Source: Branchiostoma floridae
Lineage: Eukaryota; Chordata; Leptocardii; Amphioxiformes; Branchiostomatidae
Direction of reading: 5' to 3'
NCBI RefSeq assembly: GCF_000003815.2
Contig: NC_049982.1
Coordinates: forward strand, 8,011,825-8,075,824
Length of the DNA: 64,000 nt
Shown here in pieces: positions 1-12,185 of the stretch. The notes beneath the pieces were generated by a model that worked only from the letters and a program-made list of their open reading frames with translations, was not told the DNA's origin and did no database searches. Made by a program: the position numbers and the translations under genes. Positions within the stretch are counted from its first letter, which is position 1. Every line of letters begins with the position of its first letter.

Positions 1-551
1 TTCGTCCCACGACGAGTTCGCCTGCCCCGAAAATGACCTGAAAACGTTTGGCCTTATTGTCTTGGAATGCATCGTTATTGAAGCCTATTCAAAAATGTGT
101 TGAGCACATGGATGTCTGAAGTGTGCATACCTCGGAACTTACTGTTGTTGCGCTAGTAGATCTCCTTAAATTCATCGCTGATTTATTTGGCGGTATTATG
201 ACTAGTGGCGGTATTATGATAATGGATGTTGTATGTGACAGGGACGGTTTTCAGGTGAAAAATACGCGCAACCCTCTGTCGATCTTAAATATGGCCGACC
301 TTCCAGCGATACGCCCGAAGATCGTGGATAATGTGACACGGGTATTAGCTTGTACATGCTGCTGTGAGCACATTGTGAGGTATAAGGTTTGGTCAAGGCG
401 GATTATGTCGTTTCTTTATTGTGTACATTATAATATAAATAGACAATGAATTTATGTAAAGCTACAGCTGTATAGAAATGTTGCAATAAAAGAGCCTATG
501 TGTGTGGAAGAGTCTGCTTTATTTCTGACTATAAATGCCTGATGACTTCAG
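1..551. repeat. Left copy of a 551-bp near-identical duplication
   Basis: Bases 1-551 match 45241-45791 with four substitutions by eye (about 99.3%). The copy probably continues left of the window. It covers the flank beyond a gene 3' end plus the polyadenylation region of the receptor genes. The match stops abruptly after base 551, where this copy runs straight into receptor exon 1 sequence while the right copy continues into ordinary 3'UTR. Confidence 0.95.
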
Positions 552-821
552 GGCCGTCACTTCCTGGTTGTCTTTGGCAGCGGTGTCTTGTTTGATCTCC
601 ATGGCCAAGGTACGATCCTTCAGCGTCAGGATCTGGTCTTTCAGTTGAGCGGAGTTTTCACGGACATGCTTTACCTCATGAAAGAGGAAGACGAGGGCCG
701 CCACGGCCAGCACACCCGCCCCGACCGCCACGGCCACCGTCACCATTCGGGCCGCGCCGGGTCGGTCTCGGCGGGCCCGGCCGGCAGCTTCGACAACGTA
801 TGCAGACTTCTCCGAGCTCAT
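519..821 (-). pseudogene. Collapsed receptor remnant: exon 1 membrane anchor fused to 3'UTR
   Basis: From the ATG at 819-821 the frame encodes the family cytoplasmic tail (MSSEKSAYVV...), the transmembrane helix and the first part of the stalk up to [12 protein letters not shown]. It then leaves homology at about 551/552 and stops after 100 residues. The coding part is nearly identical to exon 1 of the gene ending at 42699. Everything from mid exon 1 to the 3'UTR is missing: the junction joins exon 1 directly to the polyadenylation region, with TTCAG shared by both parents. The stop codon overlaps the AATAAA signal (518-523 on the complement). It is either a dead deletion product or a tiny single-pass membrane protein gene. 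Confidence 0.8.
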
Positions 822-2182
822 TATCAGCTTGTAGCGAGAACAGACTGACAAACCAAGGAAAAATCTATAACGTCACTTTCTGTTGCCCGAGAGCACTTCC
901 ACCCTTCAACAGTCGGGACTTGGAATAAGAAGTAAGAAAAAATACCCTGTAGGAAGAATGCGTACTACAGCAACATCACAGGGTACAGAAGCATTGATTG
1001 GTTGAAGTGTACAGGCGAGGTGTCATTTCCCATGGCCAATGCTAGTTGGTAAACAGCACCGTCTTTGTTCAGACCAACGTTCCATGCCAATAGTCCGAAA
1101 GGAAGGAACGAGGAAATTTGGTGTCAAGTTTTTTTCCCCGAAACAAAGCGAGACAAGGGCTTGTTTTATAAAGAGCTGGTGTAGTCGCTCTCACGGTCAT
1201 TAACCCCAACTTATAGGACAACTTGAATTCACAGTAATTTTTAAGTACGAACATGAATGTTTTTGTATTGTTCATTATCATTATCTTCAATTTGCCCAAG
1301 GTTTTGACCCCCAAAACACATTAAATTCATTGACTACACATGTGAAGCAATATTAGCCCAGTCAAGAGTCAAGAAGTTGTGAAAGAAGCTCATATATCAT
1401 CCCATTCTGACTACCTGCTCGTTTCAAAGATTTAATTTGGTATGAGTTGGATAAGTTGAATCGTGTGCCCTGACGTGACGTAGCCGAACTGTAATCTCCA
1501 AGACATGAGATGTACTGTGGGAGGTGGGCAGTATCCATGGGCCGAAACAATCTCCATTTCCCACCGGGATTGTCTGTGAACTTCTGTGGCTGACACAAAG
1601 TTGTCCTATAAGTCGGGGTTAACGACCGTAAGAGCGAGTACACCAGCTCTTTACAAAACAAGCCCTTGTCTCACTTTGTTTCGAGGAAAAGAAAACTTGA
1701 CACCAAATTTCCTCGTTCCTTCCTTTCTGACTATTGGCATGGAACATTCGTCTGCACACGGACACTGCTGTTTACCAACTGCTGCCGTATGCACAGGTGG
1801 TATTGAACATTGGCCTGCTCCTGCCTCTGGGGCCGGAAATAACGAGGAACAAGTTGAACGTACTTGATGGAAAGTACCGATGGGACCCATAACTACAGAA
1901 TATGTACTCACATTTGAAATACGACGGTAACAGGTAGATGCACAGTTGGATTACTAGAATGCCTTCCAGTTGTCAAATGCAATGTTTGTAGCAAGATGAC
2001 ACCAGTTTGTGAACGTCATTGTATGAAGATGTCACGTTATCGGCGTCGCAAGGCACAAAAACATTGATGGGGGGGGGTGCGGTGGGGTCAGGTGTATCTT
2101 ACACCTGTACTCCCGCAGTCATTTTAAGGTGTACAGAAATATGTTACAATACAAGAGTCCATATGTATGTGGAACAATCTGC
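822..2182. other. 5' flank of the remnant with a long imperfect inverted repeat
   Basis: No credible coding exon is seen. The first 250 bases resemble the 5' flanks of other family members, for example 37000-37250. About 1041-1224 is inverted relative to about 1601-1782, leaving a spacer near 380 bases. The same arrangement lies upstream of the genes starting at 36999 and 60767. Confidence 0.6.
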
Positions 2183-2188
2183 TTTATT
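2183..2188 (-). terminator. Polyadenylation signal AATAAA, remnant copy
   Basis: The complement reads AAATAAAG in the conserved 3'UTR block shared by type 1 receptor genes. Here the block (about 2183-2740) leads directly into a truncated exon 1. Confidence 0.5.
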
Positions 2189-2707
2189 TCTGGCTATAAA
2201 TGCCTGATAGGTTCTGAGTGCACAAATGAAGTAGCTGCATTTTGTATTTTATCATCTCCTTGCTTGCAAACATTAGTCAAAATTCTCCACGACTAAAGGC
2301 AGTGTAGTAACTAAGGACAGACAACAACACAAACATACAATTGATCTAGTCATTCGTCTTAACATCATGAAGTCCTTGACATCTTCATCAAGCCAGTACA
2401 CAAGGCACACCGGCTACAATATAAAAGTGTAATGCTGTAATCACCAGGACATGGTATTAATATAAAATAGGCTGAACATTGTTGTCACAAGCTTTAAATC
2501 GGTAACCCTAAATACGTCAAGTAACTCTCAGTGTAGCCATGACTCATGAGATACATGTACTGTTTCTGAACCCACCTAGGCCACCTCAAATAACTGCAAA
2601 CACCAAGCCAAACAAACGTACCAAAAACAATATTTGTTGAGATGATAACCAAAGGTGATAACAATTTTAAGAAAACACATCATTTGTAATTTGTAATTTG
2701 CTGTAAA

Positions 2708-2989
2708 CTACCATAATAAGTAAAAGAAGAAAACGTTGACTCTGGCAGCGGCGTCTTGCTTGATCTCCATGGCCAAGGTACGATCCTTTAGCACCAGGAT
2801 CTGGTCTTTCAGTTGAGCGGAGTTTTCACGGACATACTTAACTTCGTGAGCGAGGAAGACGAGGGCCGCCACCACCAGCACCACCGCCCCGGCAGCCACG
2901 GCCACCGTCACCGGTCGGGCCGCGCCGGGTCGGTCTAGGCGGGCCCGGCCGAGAACCTCGCTTCCGTTGGCAGCCTTCTCTGTGCTCAT
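2708..2989 (-). pseudogene. Second collapsed receptor remnant (exon 1 start only)
   Basis: The ATG at 2987-2989 begins MSTEKAANGSEV, followed by the basic tail, the transmembrane segment and the stalk start as far as [10 protein letters not shown]. Family similarity ends near 2740 and the frame closes after 93 residues. Left of the junction is type 1 3'UTR sequence, also present near 46270 and 57070. As in the remnant at 519-821, the gene body between exon 1 and the 3'UTR is gone. The breakpoint differs from that copy, so this is an independent deletion. The second residue pair reads ST instead of the usual SS. Confidence 0.8.
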
Positions 2990-4009
2990 TGCCAGCTTGT
3001 AGCGAGGACGGACTACAACAGAGAGTCCAAATGCATAACGTCACTTTCTGTTGGCTACGAGCACTTCCACCCTTCAACAGTAGAGAAGGAATGTCTTTCA
3101 TTAAGTCAAATGCACTGCCAGTTTATAGCAAGATGACATCGGTGAAAGGTACAAAAACAGTAGTGGGGGGAGGGGTATATTTTACACCTGCCCTGTACTC
3201 CCACAGTCATTGTAAGGTGTAAGGTGTAAGGTGTCAATTCTCAACAATGACACAGCGGCACAATAACAACACCACAGTGGATGGTAAACAGCGGTGCCTT
3301 TATCCAGACGAGTGTTCCATGTCAATAGCTGCAAGCTGGTGAAGTCACGCTCACTGTCATTTGTAAAGGCAAGATCATTGCTTGTTGTGCAAATAACAAC
3401 ACAAATAACAATAGAACATTTGATATCGTTTCTCATTACAGTATCATTTAGGCCCCCTTTTCACTAGACGGAGACCACTGAGCATAGCCTGGGTACCATC
3501 CGATTTCTAACGGGGGCTCCTTATACTCGCTACCCCCCCCCCCCCCACAAACACACACACACACAAAGATTTTTTGGGGTATAGAGTATAAGGAGCCCCG
3601 GAAGAAATCGGATGGTACCCGGGCTACGGTGACCAAAATCGGATGTGTGTGTCCCTGGTATCATAATGGGAATATGATACAAGATGTAATGGTATGATTT
3701 TAAAGAAAATATAACACACAGGTTTTTTTCTAATCCGTTCTTTATCTGTGAAATTCTCATCGTTGTTGTTCAGTAGTCACAGCATCCAGTTGTTGTTACA
3801 ACAATACATTCTTGCAAGGAGGTTTTCAACCTCCTTGATTCTTGTATATACTTCTGTGAGCACATTGTGAGGCATAAGGTTAGGTCAAGTGGATTATGTT
3901 CTTTATTGTATATGCTGTGATGTAAATACAATAGACAATGAGTTTATGTCAAACTGCAGCTGTACAGAAATGTTGCAATAAAAGAGTCTATATGTGTGGA
4001 AGAGTCTGC
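2990..4009. other. Intergenic receptor flank, no gene seen
   Basis: Contains 5' flank sequence like that at 43200-43900, a C-tract followed by a short AC repeat (about 3532-3565), a foldback element and downstream flank shared with 43870-44420, 55700-56200 and 62300-62700. Confidence 0.5.
3487..3624. mobile_element. Small foldback element with arms of about 40 bp
   Basis: The sequence from GCCTGGGTACCATCCGATTT to the centre is repeated inverted up to AAATCGGATGGTACCCGGGC. A TA lies on both sides. Related flanks at 44230, 55990 and 62470 lack it. The centre holds a C-run and a short AC repeat. A diverged relative may lie at 15185-15275. Confidence 0.65.
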
Positions 4010-4015
4010 TTTATT
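4010..4015 (-). terminator. Probable polyadenylation signal for the discoidin gene at 4847
   Basis: AATAAA on the complement, about 830 bases past the stop codon, inside the 3'UTR block conserved downstream of all type 1 copies. Confidence 0.55.
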
Positions 4016-4846
4016 TCTGACTTTGAATGCCTGATAGACCCTGAGTACAAATGAAGTAGCTTCATTTGTATTCATCAACTCCTTGTTTGCAAACATTAGT
4101 CCAAATTTCTCCAGAACAGTGTAGTTACTAGGAACAGACAGCAACACCAGCATACAAAAACAATGTATCATCCTTTTTATCACGAAGTCAATGACATCTT
4201 TATCAAGGGAGTAGACAGTACACACCGGCTACAATATAAAATGTAATGCTGTGCAGCTGTAATCATTAGGACACGGTGAATTAGCAGTACATTATTGTAC
4301 ATTGTTGTCGCAGACCTGAAGTAACTGTTGGTAACTGTCAATTACGTGCCACTTCTGAGTTCCTTGTAAATAGAGTTAACTATCGTAATAAGTAAAAGAC
4401 GAAAACTGGTGTTTCACTTCGAACTACGAAGCAGATAGATACATCTACATGTGTATCATGCTATGTGCAAATCTGTGCTTTGGAAATCTCCAAGTCTGCA
4501 TGCTGTGTCTAGTCACCGGTGCAGTCCCTACAGAGAAGAACAAAAATGACTGTTGTTGTACATCAGTTAATGCACAGTGAAAATCTTCAAATGCCTTTAC
4601 TGGCACATTTTCTTGTGTCTTGTTCACCTTGTCATATGTTCACCATATCAAGTTCTCTTGCTGTATCTGTACCAGGGTTTACTTTTACAGGAAGGGGTTG
4701 CTTGCGCCTCGTCGAACAGTGGACCCCCATTTCATGTTTTTTTTTTCCGAAAGACGGGTGCCGCCCCAACTGAGGTGTCCTCTCCGGATCTATTGAAAAT
4801 CACCTTATGTGAAGTCACATGGAAAGAGAAGACTCCAGTAGTGTAC

Positions 4847-7800
4847 TTACTGCCCCAAGACCTCCACCCGCATGCTGAGGTGAGAATTCCATGTCTGCGG
4901 CCAGAACCGGACGTAACGTGCAGTTACCGGCGGGTCCAACAGGTGGCGCACTTCGGTGTCCTGATCGTAGTTGCCAGGGAAGACCTGGGGTGATATTGTG
5001 AGAAAATCAGTAATGCTACAAAGAAACAGGTTGTGAAATAAAATCTTTGATGTAACACTGATAAAATGATTTCTTAGACTAACGAAGACCTGAAAATATC
5101 ATATATGACTGTCAGTTCATATTGACTATCATGGTAAAATACTAACTGACATCAGCAATACAGTATTGGCTATGGCTAAACAGTCCTATTCGATAATGAC
5201 AGTCTCTGCTACGCTGCATCTTACATCTGTATCTGTAAGCTGACTTAGGTCTTGATTTGTTATAAACTTCTTTTTCTACGAACGTGGCCTAGTCAGCAAA
5301 ATTTATTGGAAACATAAAAAAATATTCTTGGAAATATCAAACTTGTGCAGAAGGCAATGGTTACCGACCCTCTCACGTCCCAGTTTGTCCAGGTATGTAG
5401 ACCACGTGCTTCCGTCTCTGCTGAAGCGTAGTTTGTAGGAGGTCACCCACTGAATTGACGGACCAGGTCTACCCTGGGTGATAACTCCAGCTACAGTAGT
5501 CTCTGCTCCCACGTCAACCTGAACAGGATTGAAAACGGCATCCTGGTACGGTAGTCTTCGTACATATTCTACATTTGTACCAAGACATATTCTACATTTG
5601 GGTACATACAAGTTTTTCACCCAACATGTGACAACGTAACCAGATTTCACGTAAGTTACACTCAGTCTGACACTGTGTCTGGTTAGATACATCAGGACAT
5701 GATGTTGGCCGTTGTCTACTTTATATAGCTCGTTATTGTTATTACCTCCATGAAATGTCATGGAATGGAGGTTATATTTTCTGTTATGTGTCTCTGTCTG
5801 TGTAGATGATTACTCAAGAACGGCTGGATGGATTGGTTTCATACTTGTTGTGTTGGTGGGGTGTGATGAAAGCTCGAATCGATGAGATCTTGGGAGCCGT
5901 ATCTGTCGTTATAATTGATGTAATAATATCAGAAATCACCCCTATATTTGAGATATATTGGTACAGGCATCGTGCTGTATGTGTTTGTTAATGGCCTTAG
6001 CTGCAAGCAGATAGTGAGGTGACAGCTGTTTGGGGAACCCCCAGTAGTTTTATTTATGTCTGCTTAGGACTGTTTGAAATATTTGTAACAGTTGGCACAG
6101 TAGTTACCTCCATGAAATGTCATGGAGGTTATATTTTCTGTTATGTGTCTCTGTCTGTGTACAAGATTACTCAAGAACGGCTGGATGGATTGGTTTCATA
6201 CTTGTTGTGTTGGTGGGCTGTGATGAAAGCTCGAATCGATGTGATTTTGGACGACGTATCTGTCGTTATAATCGATGTAATAATATCAGAAATCCCCCCT
6301 ATATCTGCGATATATTGGAACATGGGCTTAGCTCCAAGCAGATAGTGAGGTGATTTGTATGACAGTTTTTTGAATATGATAATTAGTTTTATTTATGTCT
6401 GCTTAGGACATCATGGAGATGTGAAGCGTAAGTATAATTGTAAGAAGTTGAGGTACATTTAATGGTAATGCTTAACAGGTATGGATGTCTCACATACTGT
6501 ACTGCTGATTTGAGTGACATGGTGATTAAAATGCCATTAGGTCCTCTCATCTTAGATGGGTTGGGTGTCAGAAGTTTTATGGGCGATACAGATGTTCTGA
6601 TTTCGTTACGATAAGGGACAGTTGTTAGTTGTCTCTTTCGTAGCCAATGGTACTTGTTTTTTAGCAGACGGGGTTGGCACCAAGTATTCATCTTACAGTT
6701 GATGTAGGGCTATCAGAGGAAAGTGTGCATCTCATTTTTGTACCGTGTGAACAGCTGATGTTATGACATATTGGTGGAAAATCAAATCACCATCTGACTA
6801 AAGTTGGCCACATCCCTTCTTTTTTCTGAGTTTCCCAACTTCCTCCCACCACACCGCTCTGAGGCACATAGTCGAACCTCAATAATGCTGACAACCTTAG
6901 ACAGTTTAAATGCCAAACATCAAGCTTAAGGAACACCACGCTACCATATGCCGTCGAACTCTTAAACGCACATTACACAATTAAGTGTCACATTTTAATA
7001 ATTACTAATCAGATGGACATCCTCTGTGTCATTAAATAAATACACCACTACTTTCCCATAACATTTATAACCATTACTCTCAAATACAACCGACTATAAA
7101 CATACATACCATCCACAAAAAAGCAATAAATATTTCATGGAGGTATGAGGTCCCCGAACTCTAGTTTACTTTGATTTATCCCCTCTTTCAACCTCCTTGA
7201 TCAAACGTAAACAGAAAAAGCACAGTATATAAGCATATACAATCAATGGCGGCACGATAAGAAGAAAGAAACAGATTAGAAGACATTGACCGGGGGAAGA
7301 AAAATAATAATGATAATAATAATCATCTGGTGTATTTTGTCAGCCAGTAGGTCGTTACCCAATGTGTTGAGTAATGAGGCCGTTGAACGAGGTCGAGGCA
7401 CCTCCTCGAGTACGGGACCCCCGTTTTACGTCCCTCTCGGAAGACGAATTCGTGGAATGACCATGAAAAGAACCATGCGTCATATGAATCAAGGGCACAA
7501 TTACAAATGATTGGCAATAAACCAAGTTATTTCCCTTGCCGTGAATCTCCCCTTACCTGTAGCCACTGGTTGGTGTTCAGCGGGCCGTTGGCGCACCAAG
7601 CCCCGGCCCATCCACCTTGGTCTGTATAACTCTCTTCCCGGGAATGAAGACGAGCTTCGCTGGTGGCACAATGTGGGTGCGTAGTGGATGCAGTGATGTG
7701 GCCATCAGGAATGGCGCCGCTCTCCATACCCAGTGGTACTGCAGTGCACAGCGGCTACGGAAAATCACGGTGAAATGATGACATTTGACAACATGTATCT

Positions 7801-8048
7801 GTACACGTCACATCGTCCATTCCCAATAGTACAACATGGCCATGGACCAGAGCCTAGTCTGATACGCTAGTAACGGTTGGTGTACGTAGTAACAGTTAAC
7901 GAGGGCTGAAAATGTCCAACCTGTGGGCATGGGCAGGATTGTCTCTCACACCCCCCACATCCGCCAGCCGGCCCGGGAGGCCCGGGAACACCATCACGGC
8001 CGTCCCGCCCGTCTCGTCCGGCCGGTCCCTCAGGACCCCGGAAGAGGC
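4847..8048 (-). CDS. Collagen exon plus complete F5/8 type C (discoidin) domain, 3' part of a gene
   Basis: Four intact exons: collagen 7921-8048 (enters in phase 1), then discoidin exons 7557-7754, 5369-5518 and 4847-4984. They join in frame and end at a TAA. The collagen exon reads [16 protein letters not shown], then [13 protein letters not shown]. The discoidin domain shows the family opening [20 protein letters not shown], the middle [20 protein letters not shown] and the end [11 protein letters not shown]...MRVEVLGQ. The cysteine that usually closes this domain is replaced by Gln at the stop. Discoidin domains typically bind lipids or glycans extracellularly. No membrane-anchor exon 1 or linker exon was found upstream before 21.9 kb. 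The 5' end may be the signal-peptide exons at 14278-14906. The donors after 5369 (GTCGGT) and 7921 (GTTGGA) are weak. Confidence 0.85.
5742..6410. repeat. Two tandem copies of a dispersed repeat
   Basis: About 5742-6070 and 6104-6410 are similar copies, each starting TTACCTCCATGAAATGTCATG and ending TTTATGTCTGCTTAGGAC. They lie in the intron between the first two discoidin exons. A related fragment (CATGGAGGTATGAGGTCCCC) occurs near 7138. Open frames inside are not conserved and do not look coding. Confidence 0.7.
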
Positions 8049-8275
8049 CTGTAACAGTGGAAGTGATCGAAAACAGTTAATATCATTGCCAGCCCGGATA
8101 GAAATATGGCAAAGTTATTCATCAGAAAAAGTACAGGCACAGCCACCGGGTAAAAGACATTTTGGCATTTATCCAATATAGAACGTACCATAATCAAATA
8201 AATGCCAGACAGGGCACCAAACGAGTTGGGCCTAGACCTAAAGAGGTGACCTGTGAAGACCCTGGAAAACAGTCC

Positions 8276-9394
8276 GGTGTGACAGCGATTTCGCCCCCCC
8301 CCCCCCGGGGGGGGAAATCACTAGCGTTTTCGCCCCGGCCCCCTTTAGCGTTTTCGCCCCCCCCCCCCCACCAAGAGCAGCTGGTTACTACATATTACAG
8401 GTGCGCTACCTGGTACTATACTGCACCTGGGGAGTAACGTATATGGTGTGTTACCTGGTACCTATATGGCACCTTATTACCGTACCGTAAGATGTCATAC
8501 CTCGAAAGTCGATACTATATTGTTCGGTGCAAACATGACATTGAAATGAAAAAGACAATTTTTGCAGCTGAGGTGGCATAAAAACAGTGCTACTGCGAAC
8601 GTATAAATCAACACCGTCTATGGTACGGAATACGTCAGCTATGTGTTTTCAATTTGTCACAGTGTTTTCTTTCTTGTGCTGGAAACATGTCCAAAGCACT
8701 AACAAAAACACACGTGAATAATAGTTTCTCATTATAAACACTATCTACGCGCAAGTTGATATAGCTGTTGCTAAATGTTACACAAACACTGGTAAAGTAC
8801 CAGTCTTAAGAAACACGGGTAAATGCATCAGTTCCTAAATACTAGAAAAAACAGTCATGTTGGTGGTGAAGATATCCCTTGGCCAGGTGCATAGACCAAA
8901 ATGTGCTTTTTTCTAATTAATAACAAATATTTGCTTATTTAATAAAGACATTACATAGTTCTTTTGTGGTCACTTCATGGTAGAGACTTCATATTGGAGA
9001 TATATAGGTTGCTTGAGGACAGGTGAATACAATGAAATACATCTTATGTCAAGACTCAGGTATATGCAATAATGGGAATACAAGGGACCCAACCCACCTT
9101 GTCTGAAACAAGTTCAACTATCTTATTACCATGTAATTACGTTAATATTGATACTATGAATTGAGTTATGTATCAAACTCGTGTACTTATATCATTCTGA
9201 AACTGCATTTTGTGATTTATACCAATCAACTTCTAAAATGTCATGTAAACCCGTTTTTTTGGGGGGGGGCGAAATCGCTAAAGGGGGGCGAGGTAGGGGG
9301 GCGAGATCACTAGCCGGGGAGGGCGAGATCGCTAGTGATTTCGCCCCCGGGGGGGCGAGATCACGGGGGGGGGGGGCGAGATCGCTGTCACACC
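8276..9394. mobile_element. Insertion with inverted ends and G/C-run subterminal repeats
   Basis: The left end GGTGTGACAGCGATTTCGCC is mirrored by the right end as GGTGTGACAGCGATCTCGCC on the complement. Inside both ends are runs of C or G and repeated motifs such as GCGATTTCGCCC and CGAGATCACTAG. The left flank matches the equivalent intron of the gene at 39659-42699 (near 41630) up to the insertion. No coding region and no clear target duplication were identified. Confidence 0.65.
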
Positions 9395-10210
9395 TGTCTG
9401 AATAGGGTTAAGGTTCTGAAGCTTCATTGATTACAAATATGCAGAAACATAAACAGACACACCTGTCTTTGCATAGCCCACTCGAACTAAGGGAACGCTC
9501 AGCTACAGATAATGATGTAACCTGACCCTTATCTAGCCTCCTTGTCTAGCCATGGGGAAACAGGCGACAAAATTCTACCAAGGAGCAAACCAATGGCCTG
9601 AGAAATTAACCAAGCAGATGTAGGTGGGGAACATTGTGACCAAACTGGCCCTGCAGCTCATGCAATGGCATGCTGCAAGGGGGCTTAAACTAATACCACT
9701 TCCAACGCACTGAAAGGTATGCGTCTTCGAAACAAAGAAGACCACAGCATGTCCATGCCCAAACGCTCTAAAATAAAAAGGGCCGCCGAGTTTCAAGTTC
9801 AAACACTAGGAGGCCCAAAATCAATTTTGAGCATCAGATCTAGACGACCACCACCAAACCATGTAAAAAATATCATCGCGATCACACGTTTTGTTCTGTA
9901 GATATAGCGCCGGAAACGCCCCTTCAACACACAAAAGGCTATCTGCAGACAGTGCAGTGCCAAGTTTGAACACAAGCAATTCCAAAATCAATCCTGAGCA
10001 TCAGGCAACCACCCTCAATCCTTGTAACAAATATCGTTGCAATCGCCAGAAACGCCCATTCCACACACTCCACGCTACTGAAAACAGACAGCTGTTCCCA
10101 ATTAAGAGAGAGGGAAGACCAGATCACTCCATATCAACAAAAGGGGTTAATATTTATTTTAAAACAACCAAAAAACTGCAACTTCTAATACGCACTAAAG
10201 CACAATGGGG
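9395..10210. other. Non-coding stretch, nothing identified
   Basis: Contains two or three diverged tandem units built on a phrase like CCAAAATCAATTTTGAGCATC (about 9815 and 9980). No gene was supported. Confidence 0.4.
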
Positions 10211-10214
10211 TTAA

Positions 10215-12185
10215 GGTGGGTTTACACCTGCGTATATTTTCAAGTGCGCATGATTTCCGCATGAAATTTTGTCAATACGCGGCCGAATGCCCAACATTTG
10301 GATTTTTTTTGGAATAAATTAAATTGTACGTCGAGCCCATCTGGCGTTTGAATTACGACTTCAGCGTTTTCATTTCGCATGAGATGCGTATGATTGCAAC
10401 TGAAATGCGCAACAAAATTTTCCGTACTGCGAATATATTCGCATGGGGTACGTATGTTGGGCGTTTTCCGGACGCACACAACGTCTACCGACCGCATGCC
10501 TGACGCACCTGGTGCTAACTGCATTCCAAACGCATTTCAGGTGTGTCAGAGGAACAGTTTCTGTTACATATACTTTTGTTTGCGAGCATTGCCAATAGAG
10601 TATTTTTGGTAGAGGAACCCTTTGTACTACGTATGCTTTTGTTTACAGGCAGTGCAAGTAGAACATTGACAAGTAAACAGTGAAGAGGTTTTTTTTATTC
10701 ATTTGCGAAGCAGTGAAGCAGTGACACTGTGCTTTTACAGAAATGTGGGCCATCATTTACCTTAAGAAATTATGTGCACTGTTAAGATTGTGTTTGTTTT
10801 CACTTTGTCCTTAATGATTTCCCCTATCATCTTAGTATTTCAACTACTATAAAAATCACACTCTTACACACCACAAAACGTATTCAAGATCTTTATCAAA
10901 CACGTAGATTAAACAATTATGAAACCTTACGCCCTCTTTCAAAGTTGCAATATGGCTCTATATTGCACCTTTATATCATGTGGTTCTACACACACAAAAA
11001 GTGCCATTATCAGCAAATCAAGTGAAATATCTGTTACACAAAATGTCACGTGTGTCACACAAATTGACCCAGTGCTTGAGCAGGTTCCTCTACATCTTCC
11101 CGTCCCTGGAGGCTCTGTTGGGACCAGTGTCCTGCATTCATGGTGTCCTGCAAGTTGTGACCATCTCTCCATGCCCCCGGTACAAATTCGTCGGTCCTGG
11201 CCTGGATCTGACATCATAAACCGGAAGATTCCAAAAAATCCCTATCGACCAGAGGGTTTGTCCATTCTGCCCAGAGCTAATAGAAGACGAATATCACTTT
11301 ATGGTTGTATGTCCCAAATATTCCGATATACGCAATTCTCTATACAGAAGGCTGTCATTTTGTACACAAGGATTTATCCAAATGGACCTGAAGGGCAAAT
11401 TCAAATACATAATGACATGTGACAATCCCTGCATGGCAGATATAGGAAAATATATCAAAGAAGGTTTAGACATTAGAAATTCCCCAAATGATTGTAAAAG
11501 CCTCCAATGATTGTAAGAAACTTATCCCATACTATAACTCCTGTATTAGTTAGGTAAGCCTTAAGTTAAGTTATAGCACTGTAGTTATGTAGATGCCATA
11601 CTTTGTACCTCCTACAATTGTTGTGCAATAAAGTTATATACATCTTGAGATTATTTTTTTTGTCTGGAGTCAGATGCACCTTCGTATTTATTCCAAATCT
11701 GGAGTGTGCGTCGATCACGCTATCAGTACGCGTAGTATGCGCAAAGCGATCGCAGAACGCACGGTACTAAATCGTGATCTAGTGTGCATTCGTTATACGG
11801 TCGCTCATGGTGCGTTGTGTCTGCGCTGTAAGAACGCTATGTACTCGCAATACCGCGATTTCCGCGTATTACTGCGTATAAAGCGCAAACATATAGCGTC
11901 TTCATAGCGCAATCGACCGACGTGGGACCACTGTATTGCGCATCCATAACGTTTTGGGCACCAAACTGCGTACGAATGATAGTTTTGTGCATGTCCAAAA
12001 CTATCAGGCGAACTGGGCGCATATTTTCGTTTGCCTGCGTACGTGAAACTTTCTAAAGACGATTCAGATGCGATAGAGGTGCGACTTGTGCGTGCGGCCG
12101 CGTATTGAAGAAATTAGTCAAAATGTCGAAAAATGTCAAAACGGAACTCATGCGGCATGAAAATATACGCAGGTGTAAACTCACC
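10215..12185. mobile_element. TTAA-type element, long relative of the MITE at 38007
   Basis: The left end GGTGGGTTTACACCTGCGTA and the complement of the right end GGTGAGTTTACACCTGCGTA form terminal inverted repeats. Similarity continues inward, for example CAATACGCGGCCG in both arms. It is flanked by TTAA at left and TTTA at right, probably a decayed TTAA duplication. A LINE tail lies in its interior. No transposase was recognised. Confidence 0.7.
11226..11650 (+). mobile_element. 3' end of a non-LTR retrotransposon (LINE) ORF2
   Basis: The frame 11226-11510 encodes a 94-residue C-terminus with VCPFCPELIEDEYHFMVVCP. This C-x2-C-x8-H-x4-C motif is typical of the C-terminal end of LINE reverse transcriptase proteins. 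After the TGA there is about 130 bases of 3'UTR ending in GCAATAAAGTTATATACATC. The upstream catalytic domains are absent, as in a 5'-truncated insertion. A similar tail occurs inverted at about 44520-44580. Confidence 0.75.

Noticed and set aside
123-449. 108-residue plus-strand frame, repeated at 45363-45689
   Set aside because: Both copies are in a 99% identical duplication, so conservation carries no weight. No homologous domain, and its 3' half lies in generic receptor flank.
11037-11219. Plus frames just upstream of the LINE tail as part of its protein
   Set aside because: No continuous frame or reverse-transcriptase motif joins them to 11226-11510.
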